Assembly: GCA_045655805.1 (NCBI GenBank)
Contig: JAZOPZ010000012.1
Span: forward strand, 1 to 19,436
From: UBA11475 sp045655805
Lineage (GTDB): Bacteria; Bacillota; Clostridia; Christensenellales; Borkfalkiaceae
Reading direction: 5' to 3'
Length of the DNA: 19,436 nucleotides
Made by a program: the position numbers and the translations under genes. Below are positions 1 through 5,485 of the stretch, piece by piece. Below the pieces are notes generated by a model, which was given only the letters and a program-made list of their open reading frames with translations, did no database searches and had not been told where the DNA came from. Every line of letters starts with the position of its first letter. Positions within the stretch are counted from its first letter, which is position 1.

Positions 1-56
1 TTAGCCACAAGGCTAAAAATAAAACTAAATTATTTTAATCTTTTGTGGATAAGAAA

Positions 57-96
57 AGCCCACTATATTTCGCCTTAAAGCGAAGTATAGTGGGCT
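57..96. terminator. Hairpin terminator at the left edge
   Basis: AGCCCACTATA (57-67) pairs with TATAGTGGGCT (86-96). The stem continues inward through TTCGC/GCGAA after a T-G wobble, and the loop is CTTAAA. The 3' side is followed by ACACTTTTGT, a weak T-tract, so it probably ends a gene lying left of the window. A second small hairpin, TTAGCC-ACAA-GGCTAA, sits at 1-16. No coding sequence can be supported in 1-145: the open frames there are short and cross the hairpins. Confidence 0.6.
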
Positions 97-145
97 ACAC
101 TTTTGTATTAAATTAAAAATCCCTTATAGGGGATCCATAAATAAT

Positions 146-165
146 TCCCACTTTTTTGGTATGAA
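146..165 (+). promoter_or_regulatory. Upstream Rrf2/IscR-like operator
   Basis: TCCCACTTTTTTGGTATGAA matches the site at 221-240 at 13 of 20 positions, including the spaced CC-AC, the central TT and the whole GGTATGAA block. CC...GG half-site symmetry is typical of Rrf2-family operators. It lies 14 bp upstream of the -35 box at 180. The assignment to the IscR-like protein of the same operon is inference. Confidence 0.5.
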
Positions 166-179
166 ATGCTTTAAAATCG

Positions 180-208
180 TTGACAATATTTAAAAAATGT
201 TATATAAC
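180..208 (+). promoter_or_regulatory. Sigma-A promoter of the isc-cysK operon
   Basis: A perfect -35 TTGACA (180-185), a 17-bp spacer and -10 TATAAC (203-208) predict a start near 215 and a leader of about 65 nt before iscS. The promoter is bracketed by the two operator-like repeats at 146-165 and 221-240, an arrangement suited to repression. Confidence 0.8.
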
Positions 209-220
209 ATTTATAATAAA

Positions 221-240
221 ACCTACAAGTTAGGTATGAA
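221..240 (+). promoter_or_regulatory. Downstream Rrf2/IscR-like operator
   Basis: ACCTACAAGTTAGGTATGAA contains the dyad ACCTA-N5-TAGGT (221-225/231-235). It lies just after the predicted transcription start of the isc operon, where a bound repressor would block promoter clearance. It repeats the site 75 bp upstream (146-165), a distance of about seven helical turns. Confidence 0.55.
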
Positions 241-280
241 TTAAAATTTTTACGAATGCAACTTTTTTAAGGAGACAAAA

Positions 281-1468
281 ATGTTTGTTTATTTAGACAA
301 CGCGGCAACGACAAAAACGAGTAAAAAGGTAGTGGATGCAATGGTCCCGTATTTTTCTGAAATTTACGGCAACGCGTCAAGTTTACACTCGGTTGGGCAA
401 CAAGCAAAAGAAGAACTAGATAAAGCAAGGGCAGTAGTAGCAAATTGTTTTAACGCCGATGCTAGTGAAATTTACTTCACTTCAGGTGGTAGTGAGGCTG
501 ATAATCAAGCGATAGTATCAGCATCTGTAATCGGCGCAAGAAATGGTAAAAAGCATATAGTTTCAACTGCGTTTGAACACCACGCAGTATTGCATACGCT
601 TAAAAAACTTGAAAAGCAAGGATTTGAAGTAACTCTCGTTAAAGTCAACGAAAACGGCGTTGTTAATCCACAAGATATTTTAGACGCTATTCGTGAAGAT
701 ACTTGTTTAGTAACTGTAATGTTCGCTAATAACGAAATTGGTACTATTCAACCGATAAAAGAAATAGGTGCAATTTGTCGTGATAAAAAGGTGCTTTTTC
801 ATACCGACGCAGTACAAGCGGCAGGGCATATCGCTATCGACGTAAAAGATATGAACATTGATATGCTTTCAATCTCTGCACATAAGTTTCACGGACCAAA
901 AGGCGTTGGGGCACTCTATGCAAGAAAGGGCGTGTATTTAAGCAATATTATTGAAGGTGGCGCGCAAGAAAAAGGCAAGCGTGGTGGTACGGAAAATTTA
1001 CCTGCTATCGTAGGTATGGCAGTCGCGTTAAAAGACGCTTGTGACAATATGGACAAAAACGCTAAAAAGATAACGGCGCTTCGCGACAAACTTATCGCAG
1101 GGCTCAAAACTATTCCACACAGCAAAATCAACGGGGATGAAGTTAAGCGTGTGCCAAACAACGTAAATATTTGCTTTGAAGGTATTGAAGGTGAAAGTTT
1201 ACTCTTATTACTAGATATGGAAGGTATTTCGGCATCTTCAGGTTCTGCTTGTACTTCTGGTTCACTTGACCCAAGCCACGTGTTATTGTCAATAGGCTTA
1301 CCACACGAAGTAGCGCACGGTAGTTTAAGGCTTTCTCTTTCAGAAGAAAATACTGAAGAAGAAATTGATTTTGTGTTAAAAACTGTTCCTCAAGTAGTGG
1401 AACTTTTAAGAAAAATGTCTCCCGTTTGGGATGAACTCGTTAAAGGAGAAAGAAAACATGTTATATAG
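281..1468 (+). CDS. iscS: Cysteine desulfurase (IscS/NifS family)
   Basis: A PLP-dependent class V aminotransferase-fold enzyme that takes sulfur from cysteine as a persulfide and hands it to the IscU scaffold. The 395 residues match the family's usual length. Visible landmarks are the N-terminal YLDNAATT, the PLP-phosphate motif TSGGSEADN (67-75), the ring-stacking histidine in FEHH (99-101), the Schiff-base lysine K202 in SAHKFHGPKG, and the sulfur-accepting C324 in SSGSACTSGS. The Shine-Dalgarno AAGGAG (269-274) is well placed for this ATG. It is the first gene of the operon and its 3' end overlaps iscU by 11 nt, which suggests translational coupling between desulfurase and scaffold. The housekeeping Fe-S role is inferred from the neighbours. 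Confidence 0.95.
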   Translation: MFVYLDNAATTKTSKKVVDAMVPYFSEIYGNASSLHSVGQQAKEELDKARAVVANCFNADASEIYFTSGGSEADNQAIVSASVIGARNGKKHIVSTAFEHHAVLHTLKKLEKQGFEVTLVKVNENGVVNPQDILDAIREDTCLVTVMFANNEIGTIQPIKEIGAICRDKKVLFHTDAVQAAGHIAIDVKDMNIDMLSISAHKFHGPKGVGALYARKGVYLSNIIEGGAQEKGKRGGTENLPAIVGMAVALKDACDNMDKNAKKITALRDKLIAGLKTIPHSKINGDEVKRVPNNVNICFEGIEGESLLLLLDMEGISASSGSACTSGSLDPSHVLLSIGLPHEVAHGSLRLSLSEENTEEEIDFVLKTVPQVVELLRKMSPVWDELVKGERKHVI

Positions 1469-1883
1469 TCAAAAAGTAATGGACCATTTTAAAAACCCAA
1501 GAAACGTTGGCGAAATTGAAAATCCGTCGGGCGTTGGCGAAGTAGGCAACGTTAAGTGTGGCGATATTATGCGTATGTATATTAAGGTTGAAGATAATAT
1601 CATCACCGACGTAAAGTTTATGACTTTCGGCTGTGGTAGTGCTATTGCAACTTCTTCAATGGCAACCGAACTTATCAAGGGCAAGAGTATTGACGAGGCT
1701 TTAACGCTTACAAATAAAGCCGTAGTTGAGGCTTTAGACGGTCTTCCAACTCATAAAATTCATTGCTCGGTTTTGGCTGAAGAGGCTATCAAAGCAGCAA
1801 TTTTAGATTACTATAAAAAGAGTGGTATCGAGTATGACGAATCAAAATACGCAGTACCACATTGCGAACATTGCGATAGATAA
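1458..1883 (+). CDS. iscU: Fe-S cluster assembly scaffold protein IscU/NifU-N
   Basis: A 141-residue scaffold on which [2Fe-2S] clusters are built from IscS-derived sulfur. The three ligand cysteines are C34 (KCGD, with the D that keeps the cluster labile), C59 (FGCGSAIATSS) and C103 (LPTHKIHCS). The start is set at 1458 because AAAGGAG (1442-1448) lies the right distance upstream and MLYSQKVMDHFKNPRN begins as the family does. An ATG at 1431 would add nine unconserved residues and lie inside iscS. Odd point: the C-terminal tail ends PHCEHCDR, an extra CxxC pair (C136, C139) beyond the core fold. It could bind metal or a partner, but no function can be assigned. Confidence 0.93.
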   Translation: MLYSQKVMDHFKNPRNVGEIENPSGVGEVGNVKCGDIMRMYIKVEDNIITDVKFMTFGCGSAIATSSMATELIKGKSIDEALTLTNKAVVEALDGLPTHKIHCSVLAEEAIKAAILDYYKKSGIEYDESKYAVPHCEHCDR

Positions 1884-1913
1884 ACGGTCGATTTTAACGA
1901 TACCGTTTTAACT
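1884..1913 (+). terminator. Weak intercistronic hairpin with the AACGATACCGTT repeat
   Basis: ACGGTCG (1884-1890) can pair with CG(AT)ACCGT (1898-1906), leaving a two-base bulge, and TTTTA follows. This may attenuate or process the mRNA between iscU and tcdA. A competing stem pairs GATTTTA (1890-1896) with TAAAATC (1913-1919). It carries one of the three copies of the 12-mer found at gene ends in this window. Confidence 0.35.
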
Positions 1914-1936
1914 AAAATCAAACCAAAAGGTAGTAT

Positions 1937-2638
1937 ATGGATAGGTTTAAGCGTACCGTAAGCCTTATTGGAGAAGAGGCTTTTTCAAAACTAAATAGCG
2001 CAAAAGTAATAGTTTTTGGACTTGGCGGCGTAGGTTCTTATATTGCAGAGGCTCTAGTTCGGGCTGGGGTTAGAAAGATTGCCGTTTGTGACGGCGATAC
2101 CGTTTCTGAAAGCAATATAAATAGGCAACTTATCGCGCTTGAAAGTACTATTGGCAAACTAAAGACAGAAGTGTTTTCTTTGCGTGCCAAGGATATAAAT
2201 CCAAACGCTTTGGTGATAGAATATCCTATTTTTTACTTGCCTGAAACAGTAGATGAAATAGACCTTTCGGTTTATGATTATATAATCGATGCAGTAGACA
2301 CCGTAACGGCAAAACTTCTTATAATTGAAAACGCCGTTAAACTAGGTAAAAAGGTAATATCCTGTATGGGTACGGGCAATAAGTTGGACGCAACCGCTTT
2401 TAAGGTTTCGGATATCAGTAAAACTTCTTATTGTCCACTTGCAAGGGTTGTTCGGCGTGAACTTTCAAAGCGAGGGATAACTGACGGCGTAAAGGTGTTA
2501 TATTCCACCGAGCAACCATTTAAACCCGTTGGTGAAGATGTTAAGGGCAACGGCGTAGCGCCTGCTAGTATTTCCTTCGTACCGTCGGTAGCGGGGCTTA
2601 TTATTGCAGGTGAAGTTATTAAAGATTTAATTAAGTAG
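1937..2638 (+). CDS. tcdA: tRNA threonylcarbamoyladenosine dehydratase (TcdA/CsdL)
   Basis: An E1-like (ThiF/MoeB superfamily) enzyme that uses ATP to cyclise t6A37 to ct6A37 in tRNAs reading ANN codons. The 233 residues match the family. The nucleotide-binding motif GLGGVGS is at 28-34, the adenylation loop is CDGDTVSESNINRQL with its arginine at 63, and DAVDT follows. The SYCPLARVVRREL segment is characteristic of TcdA rather than ThiF, MoeB or HesA, and the C-terminal E2-interaction domains of those E1s are absent. The ATG at 1937 has a modest AAAGGTAG site. Its place between iscU and iscR agrees with the known functional link of E. coli TcdA to the CsdA/CsdE sulfur system. The stop codon overlaps the Shine-Dalgarno of the next gene. 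Confidence 0.88.
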   Translation: MDRFKRTVSLIGEEAFSKLNSAKVIVFGLGGVGSYIAEALVRAGVRKIAVCDGDTVSESNINRQLIALESTIGKLKTEVFSLRAKDINPNALVIEYPIFYLPETVDEIDLSVYDYIIDAVDTVTAKLLIIENAVKLGKKVISCMGTGNKLDATAFKVSDISKTSYCPLARVVRRELSKRGITDGVKVLYSTEQPFKPVGEDVKGNGVAPASISFVPSVAGLIIAGEVIKDLIK

Positions 2639-2646
2639 AGGTAAAA

Positions 2647-3060
2647 ATGAAAGTTTCAACGAAAGGCAGATACGCGTTAAGGTTGATGCTCGATATAGCC
2701 GAAAATCAGCAACTCGGCACGGTTACCGTAAAAGATATAGCGAGTAGGCAAGGGCTTTCCGAAAAATACCTTGAACGCATAGTGGGCTCGCTCGTAAAAG
2801 CAGGGCTCGTAGTCGGTCAAAGGGGCGTTTTGGGTGGTTATAAACTTGTAAAGCCTGCCGAAGATTACACCGTAAAAAGTATTTTAGCCGTAACGGAAAA
2901 TAGCATAGCGCCCGTCGCTTGTTTTGATAAAAACGGTGAAACTTGTGGCCGTTGCGATATTTGTGTAACGGAACAATTTTGGAAAAGGTTAGACAAAGTA
3001 GTTGACGATTATTTGACTTCTGTCACGCTAAAAGACCTTTTAGATAAAACTTGTAAATAG
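2647..3060 (+). CDS. iscR: Rrf2-family transcriptional regulator, IscR-like
   Basis: A 137-residue winged-helix regulator beginning MKVSTKGRYALRLMLDIA, the standard Rrf2 opening, with the recognition helix around LSEKYLERIVGSL (38-50) and the wing RGVLGGYKL (59-67). It carries a cysteine cluster C92-X7-C100-X2-C103-X2-C106, which corresponds to the [2Fe-2S] site of IscR but has four cysteines instead of three, plus C136 at the tail. It is therefore likely to sense Fe-S status. CymR-type Rrf2 proteins, which lack this cluster, are the main alternative, and coupling to cysK would also suit cysteine control. The probable target is the operon's own promoter with two dyad sites. AGAGGT at 2637-2642 overlaps the tcdA stop and serves as the ribosome site. 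Confidence 0.88.
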   Translation: MKVSTKGRYALRLMLDIAENQQLGTVTVKDIASRQGLSEKYLERIVGSLVKAGLVVGQRGVLGGYKLVKPAEDYTVKSILAVTENSIAPVACFDKNGETCGRCDICVTEQFWKRLDKVVDDYLTSVTLKDLLDKTCK

Positions 3061-3067
3061 GTGGAGT

Positions 3068-3991
3068 ATGAAGATTTACAATTCAGTAGCAGAACTTATC
3101 GGCAACACTCCTCTTTTAAGACTTAACAATTTAGAAAAAGAATTAGGGTTATCTTGCGCTATTTACGCTAAACTTGAAAGTGTTAATCCAGCGGGTTCGG
3201 CAAAAGATAGAATAGCGCTTTCAATGCTTGACGGAGCGGTAGAGCAAGGCGTACTTAAAGTAGGTGGTACGGTTATTGAACCAACTTCCGGTAATACGGG
3301 TATAGCACTTGCAATGCTTTGCTCGGCAAGGGGATATAAATGTGTTATCGTTATGCCGGACACTATGAGTAAGGAAAGAATTAATCTTATTAAAGCGTAC
3401 GGCGCAACCGTCGTTTTAACGGACGGTAAACTCGGCATGAAAGGCGCTATCGATAGGGCGTGTGAAATTCAAGCAAATACACCAAATAGTATAATTGCAG
3501 GGCAGTTTGACAATCCGTTAAATAGGCTTGCACACTATAAAACTACGGGACCTGAAGTTTATCGAGATACGGACGGCGAAGTTGATTTTTTAATTGCAGG
3601 CATAGGCACGGGCGGTACTTTAAGCGGTACGGGTAAATATTTAAAAGAACAAAAATCAACCGTTAAAGTAGTTGGGGTAGAGCCTGAAAGTAGCCCACTC
3701 ATAAGCAAGGGAATAGTTGGCCCTCACAAAATCCAAGGTATAGGGGCAAATTTTATTCCGTCCAACTTTGACGCTACCGTTTGTGACCAAATCGTAACAG
3801 TTTCTAATGAAGACGCTTTTAAATATTGTCATATTCTCGCAAAATCAGAAGGACTTTTGTGTGGAATAAGTTCTGGTGCAACGCTTTGTGGCGCTGTAAA
3901 ACTTGCTAAAGAAAACACAAATAAAAAAATCGTTGCAATTCTAACAGACACCGGTGAAAGATACTTGTCGGTTGACGGATATATTGAATAA
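3068..3991 (+). CDS. cysK: Cysteine synthase A (O-acetylserine sulfhydrylase)
   Basis: A PLP enzyme that makes cysteine from O-acetylserine and sulfide. At 307 residues it has the CysK length. The Schiff-base lysine is K46 in NPAGSAKDR, the substrate loop is TSGNTG (73-78), QFDNP (146-150) is typical of CysK, and the phosphate-binding loop is GIGTGG (178-183), with GISSGA near the C-terminus. GGTGGAG (3060-3066) is a strong Shine-Dalgarno, and only 7 nt separate it from iscR. As the last gene of the isc operon it would supply the substrate for IscS, so cysteine production and Fe-S assembly appear to share one regulator. Confidence 0.93.
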   Translation: MKIYNSVAELIGNTPLLRLNNLEKELGLSCAIYAKLESVNPAGSAKDRIALSMLDGAVEQGVLKVGGTVIEPTSGNTGIALAMLCSARGYKCVIVMPDTMSKERINLIKAYGATVVLTDGKLGMKGAIDRACEIQANTPNSIIAGQFDNPLNRLAHYKTTGPEVYRDTDGEVDFLIAGIGTGGTLSGTGKYLKEQKSTVKVVGVEPESSPLISKGIVGPHKIQGIGANFIPSNFDATVCDQIVTVSNEDAFKYCHILAKSEGLLCGISSGATLCGAVKLAKENTNKKIVAILTDTGERYLSVDGYIE

Positions 3992-4026
3992 AAAACGCTA
4001 CCGTAGTTCAAACGGTAGCGTTTTTT
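3990..4026. terminator. Strong bidirectional terminator, cysK / GDPD
   Basis: AACGCTACCGT (3994-4004) pairs perfectly with ACGGTAGCGTT (4012-4022) around an AGTTCAA loop, and A-runs and T-runs flank the stem. It sits between two converging genes, so it can end both transcripts. Confidence 0.92.
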
Positions 4027-4030
4027 ATCG

Positions 4031-4981
4031 TTAAAATTCGGTTTCTTTTATAAGTTTTAAAACGTCGTATATTTTATTCCCCATAATAATATTATAACCG
4101 ATATTTTTCATTTCAAGCCAATGTTCAAGATTGTCGTGTTCGGGGCGCAGGGTTTCGGCATAAATACGATGAGTGTCTTTAATATCAATTAGGTAAGGGG
4201 CAAGGGTTTCCCTTTCTTCTCTACGATATTCGCCACCACGTAAAACTGGGGCAAAGCCGTGTTCTTTTATAAAAGCAGGGACTGTTTTTAATTTTTCAAC
4301 GGACATAGCACCTTTGTCGCCACCGATATGGGCGTAAAAAGGTGAAGTTTTGCCAAAACGTTTTTGCTGGTATTCTTTGATATTAAGGACTTTTTCAAGC
4401 GAGTAATCGTAAGGGATTAAAACGTTATCAAAAGCGTCAAGGCGTTCGATAAGTGGTTCTACGCCGGTATTCCAATCAAAAGCGTAAGATTTGTCAAGTG
4501 TGATAAACGCTTTGTTTTTTGCGATTGATATAACTTCTTCTAAAGTAGGTACTGCGTATTCGGTTATCGTTTTACCGTCAATATCTAATAAGCGAAGACT
4601 TTTTATTTGTGCAAGCGTCCAATCAGAAATCGCATCGCTTTCAGGTAAATCTTTATCTAATTTCCTTAACTCGCTAACGTTGGTGGTACGTGTTACGTAA
4701 TCGTCGTGCATAATTATAAGAACGCCGTCTTTGGTGGTATGCACGTCTACCTCTAAAATATCAGCCCCGGCAAGTATTACGCTTAAGAAACCTTCAATAG
4801 AATTTTCAGGGTAATATTCGTTTCTATCACCACGGTGTGCGCAAGACATAAGTCTGCCGTTGGGGGTATTGAAGGCTTTGCGTTTTTCGTTAAAATCAAG
4901 CATTGCTTTCGGTGTGCTAAAATTTTTTTGCCAAATTGGGTTAAAGGCACTAGGGTTTTTAAGTAATTCTTCCGTTCTCAT
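4031..4981 (-). CDS. Glycerophosphodiester phosphodiesterase family protein
   Basis: A TIM-barrel GDPD that hydrolyses glycerophosphodiesters to glycerol-3-phosphate and an alcohol. Signature residues are AHRG(D)RNEYYPENS (H49, R50, E59, N60), EVDVHTTKDG (E77, D79, H81) and MHDD (H92), the usual metal and acid-base set. The 316 residues include about 45 leading residues (KAMLDFNEKRKAF) before the catalytic barrel. With no signal peptide or membrane segment it should be cytoplasmic. HRGDR in place of the common HRGxxG is a small variation. The ATG at 4981 has no clear Shine-Dalgarno (CTATTTATGTAAATT precedes it), but a promoter lies just upstream at 5055-5027. Substrate unknown. Confidence 0.87.
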   Translation of the reverse strand: MRTEELLKNPSAFNPIWQKNFSTPKAMLDFNEKRKAFNTPNGRLMSCAHRGDRNEYYPENSIEGFLSVILAGADILEVDVHTTKDGVLIIMHDDYVTRTTNVSELRKLDKDLPESDAISDWTLAQIKSLRLLDIDGKTITEYAVPTLEEVISIAKNKAFITLDKSYAFDWNTGVEPLIERLDAFDNVLIPYDYSLEKVLNIKEYQQKRFGKTSPFYAHIGGDKGAMSVEKLKTVPAFIKEHGFAPVLRGGEYRREERETLAPYLIDIKDTHRIYAETLRPEHDNLEHWLEMKNIGYNIIMGNKIYDVLKLIKETEF

Positions 4982-5026
4982 AATTTACATAAATAGTTTT
5001 GCTGTATAAAAATTTTTATTGACTAT

Positions 5027-5055
5027 AGTTTACACCAACGTTTTTCATTTGTCAA
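5027..5055 (-). promoter_or_regulatory. Promoter of the GDPD gene
   Basis: On the minus strand, TTGACA (5055-5050), a 17-bp spacer and TAAACT (5032-5027) place the start near 5020, about 39 nt before the ATG. Its -35 box overlaps that of an opposing candidate promoter at 5049-5077. Confidence 0.6.
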
Positions 5056-5077
5056 TATCTACTTTAATATTTATATG
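5049..5077 (+). promoter_or_regulatory. Candidate promoter of an intergenic transcript
   Basis: TTGTCA (5049-5054), a 17-bp spacer and TATATG (5072-5077) face rightward, away from the GDPD gene. No annotated gene lies between it and the terminator at 5263-5290. The two divergent -35 boxes share the same bases, so the promoters would exclude each other. Confidence 0.4.
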
Positions 5078-5083
5078 GAATAT

Positions 5084-5290
5084 TTTGCTCGTAAATATGC
5101 TTTGAATAAAAAGTAATATGCGTTATATTTGCGTTTGCAAAAAATACGGGGCTTCGCTTTAAAAAACGCAGTTAAATATCCGTGGACGGCGAGTTTGTAG
5201 TTAATGGCGTTGGCAATGCTCTAGTAATTGACAAAACTCAATAAGGTGTAAATAAAAAATTAAAAGCGCTCTTAAGGGGCGCTTTTTATG
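5084..5290 (+). ncRNA. Candidate small RNA or gene relic between GDPD and nrdD
   Basis: A stretch of about 200 nt bounded by the rightward promoter at 5049-5077 and a good intrinsic terminator. No real gene is seen. There are only short open stretches: 13 codons after an ATG near 5118, and about 22 codons ending at the TAA near 5244 that read VDGEFVVNGVGNALVIDKTQ, preceded closely by an in-frame stop. Inside, GCGTT and AACGC near 5130-5170 could form a long-range stem. It may be a small RNA, or the tail of a decayed gene whose terminator survives. Confidence 0.3.
5263..5290. terminator. Intrinsic terminator without a coding gene upstream
   Basis: AGCGC (5266-5270) pairs with GCGCT, and the stem continues with TCT/GGG-type wobble pairs around a TAA loop. 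AAAA precedes and TTTTT follows, so it can work in both directions. The loop sequence TCTTAAGGGG is shared with the terminator after the AGCS symporter (12877-12904). Confidence 0.75.
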
Positions 5291-5296
5291 TTTAAA

Positions 5297-5314
5297 TAGG
5301 GTAAAAATACCCTA
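5297..5314. repeat. Perfect 7-bp inverted repeat, TAGGGTA-N4-TACCCTA
   Basis: Arms 5297-5303 and 5308-5314 with an AAAA loop, in noncoding DNA about 105 bp upstream of the nrdD promoter. No T-run follows, so it is not an obvious terminator. It may be an operator. Confidence 0.4.
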
Positions 5315-5352
5315 AAAATGCTTGAAATTTCTTATATTTTGCATAAAATTTA

Positions 5353-5373
5353 GAATATTTTTTAGAAATATTC
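5353..5373. promoter_or_regulatory. Palindrome GAATATT-N7-AATATTC upstream of nrdD
   Basis: Perfect 7-bp arms (5353-5359, 5367-5373) centred about 56 bp upstream of the nrdD -35 box, the right place for an activator or a second repressor. The regulator is unknown. Confidence 0.35.
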
Positions 5374-5396
5374 ATTTTCAAAAAACAAAAAAATAA

Positions 5397-5412
5397 ACAC
5401 AATATCTTGAAA
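5397..5412 (+). promoter_or_regulatory. NrdR box 1
   Basis: ACACAATATCTTGAAA matches the NrdR consensus ACACwATATATwGTGT at 12 of 16 positions, strongest in the left half. It starts 32 bp before box 2, about three helical turns, the spacing usual for paired NrdR boxes. Confidence 0.6.
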
Positions 5413-5418
5413 AACTAC

Positions 5419-5447
5419 TTGACATTGGGCACAAGATATAGTATCAT
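5419..5447 (+). promoter_or_regulatory. Promoter of nrdDG
   Basis: TTGACA (5419-5424), a 17-bp spacer and TATCAT (5442-5447) give a start near 5454 and a leader of about 30 nt. NrdR box 2 covers the spacer and reaches into the -10 box, so NrdR binding should block RNA polymerase. Confidence 0.8.
5429..5444 (+). promoter_or_regulatory. NrdR box 2
   Basis: GCACAAGATATAGTAT matches the NrdR consensus ACACwATATATwGTGT at 13 of 16 positions. It lies between the -35 and -10 boxes of the nrdDG promoter. The nrdR gene itself is not in this window. Confidence 0.7.
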
Positions 5448-5485
5448 AAATAAGCAACACACATTACATATGAAGGGAGGAAGTT

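Noticed and set aside
1..75. C-terminal end of a gene left of the window
   Set aside because: Several short frames are open, but none has recognisable sequence and they run through hairpins, so no call is supported.
4491..4700. Plus-strand open frame inside the GDPD gene
   Set aside because: It is a shadow frame opposite conserved GDPD coding sequence, with no promoter or ribosome site.
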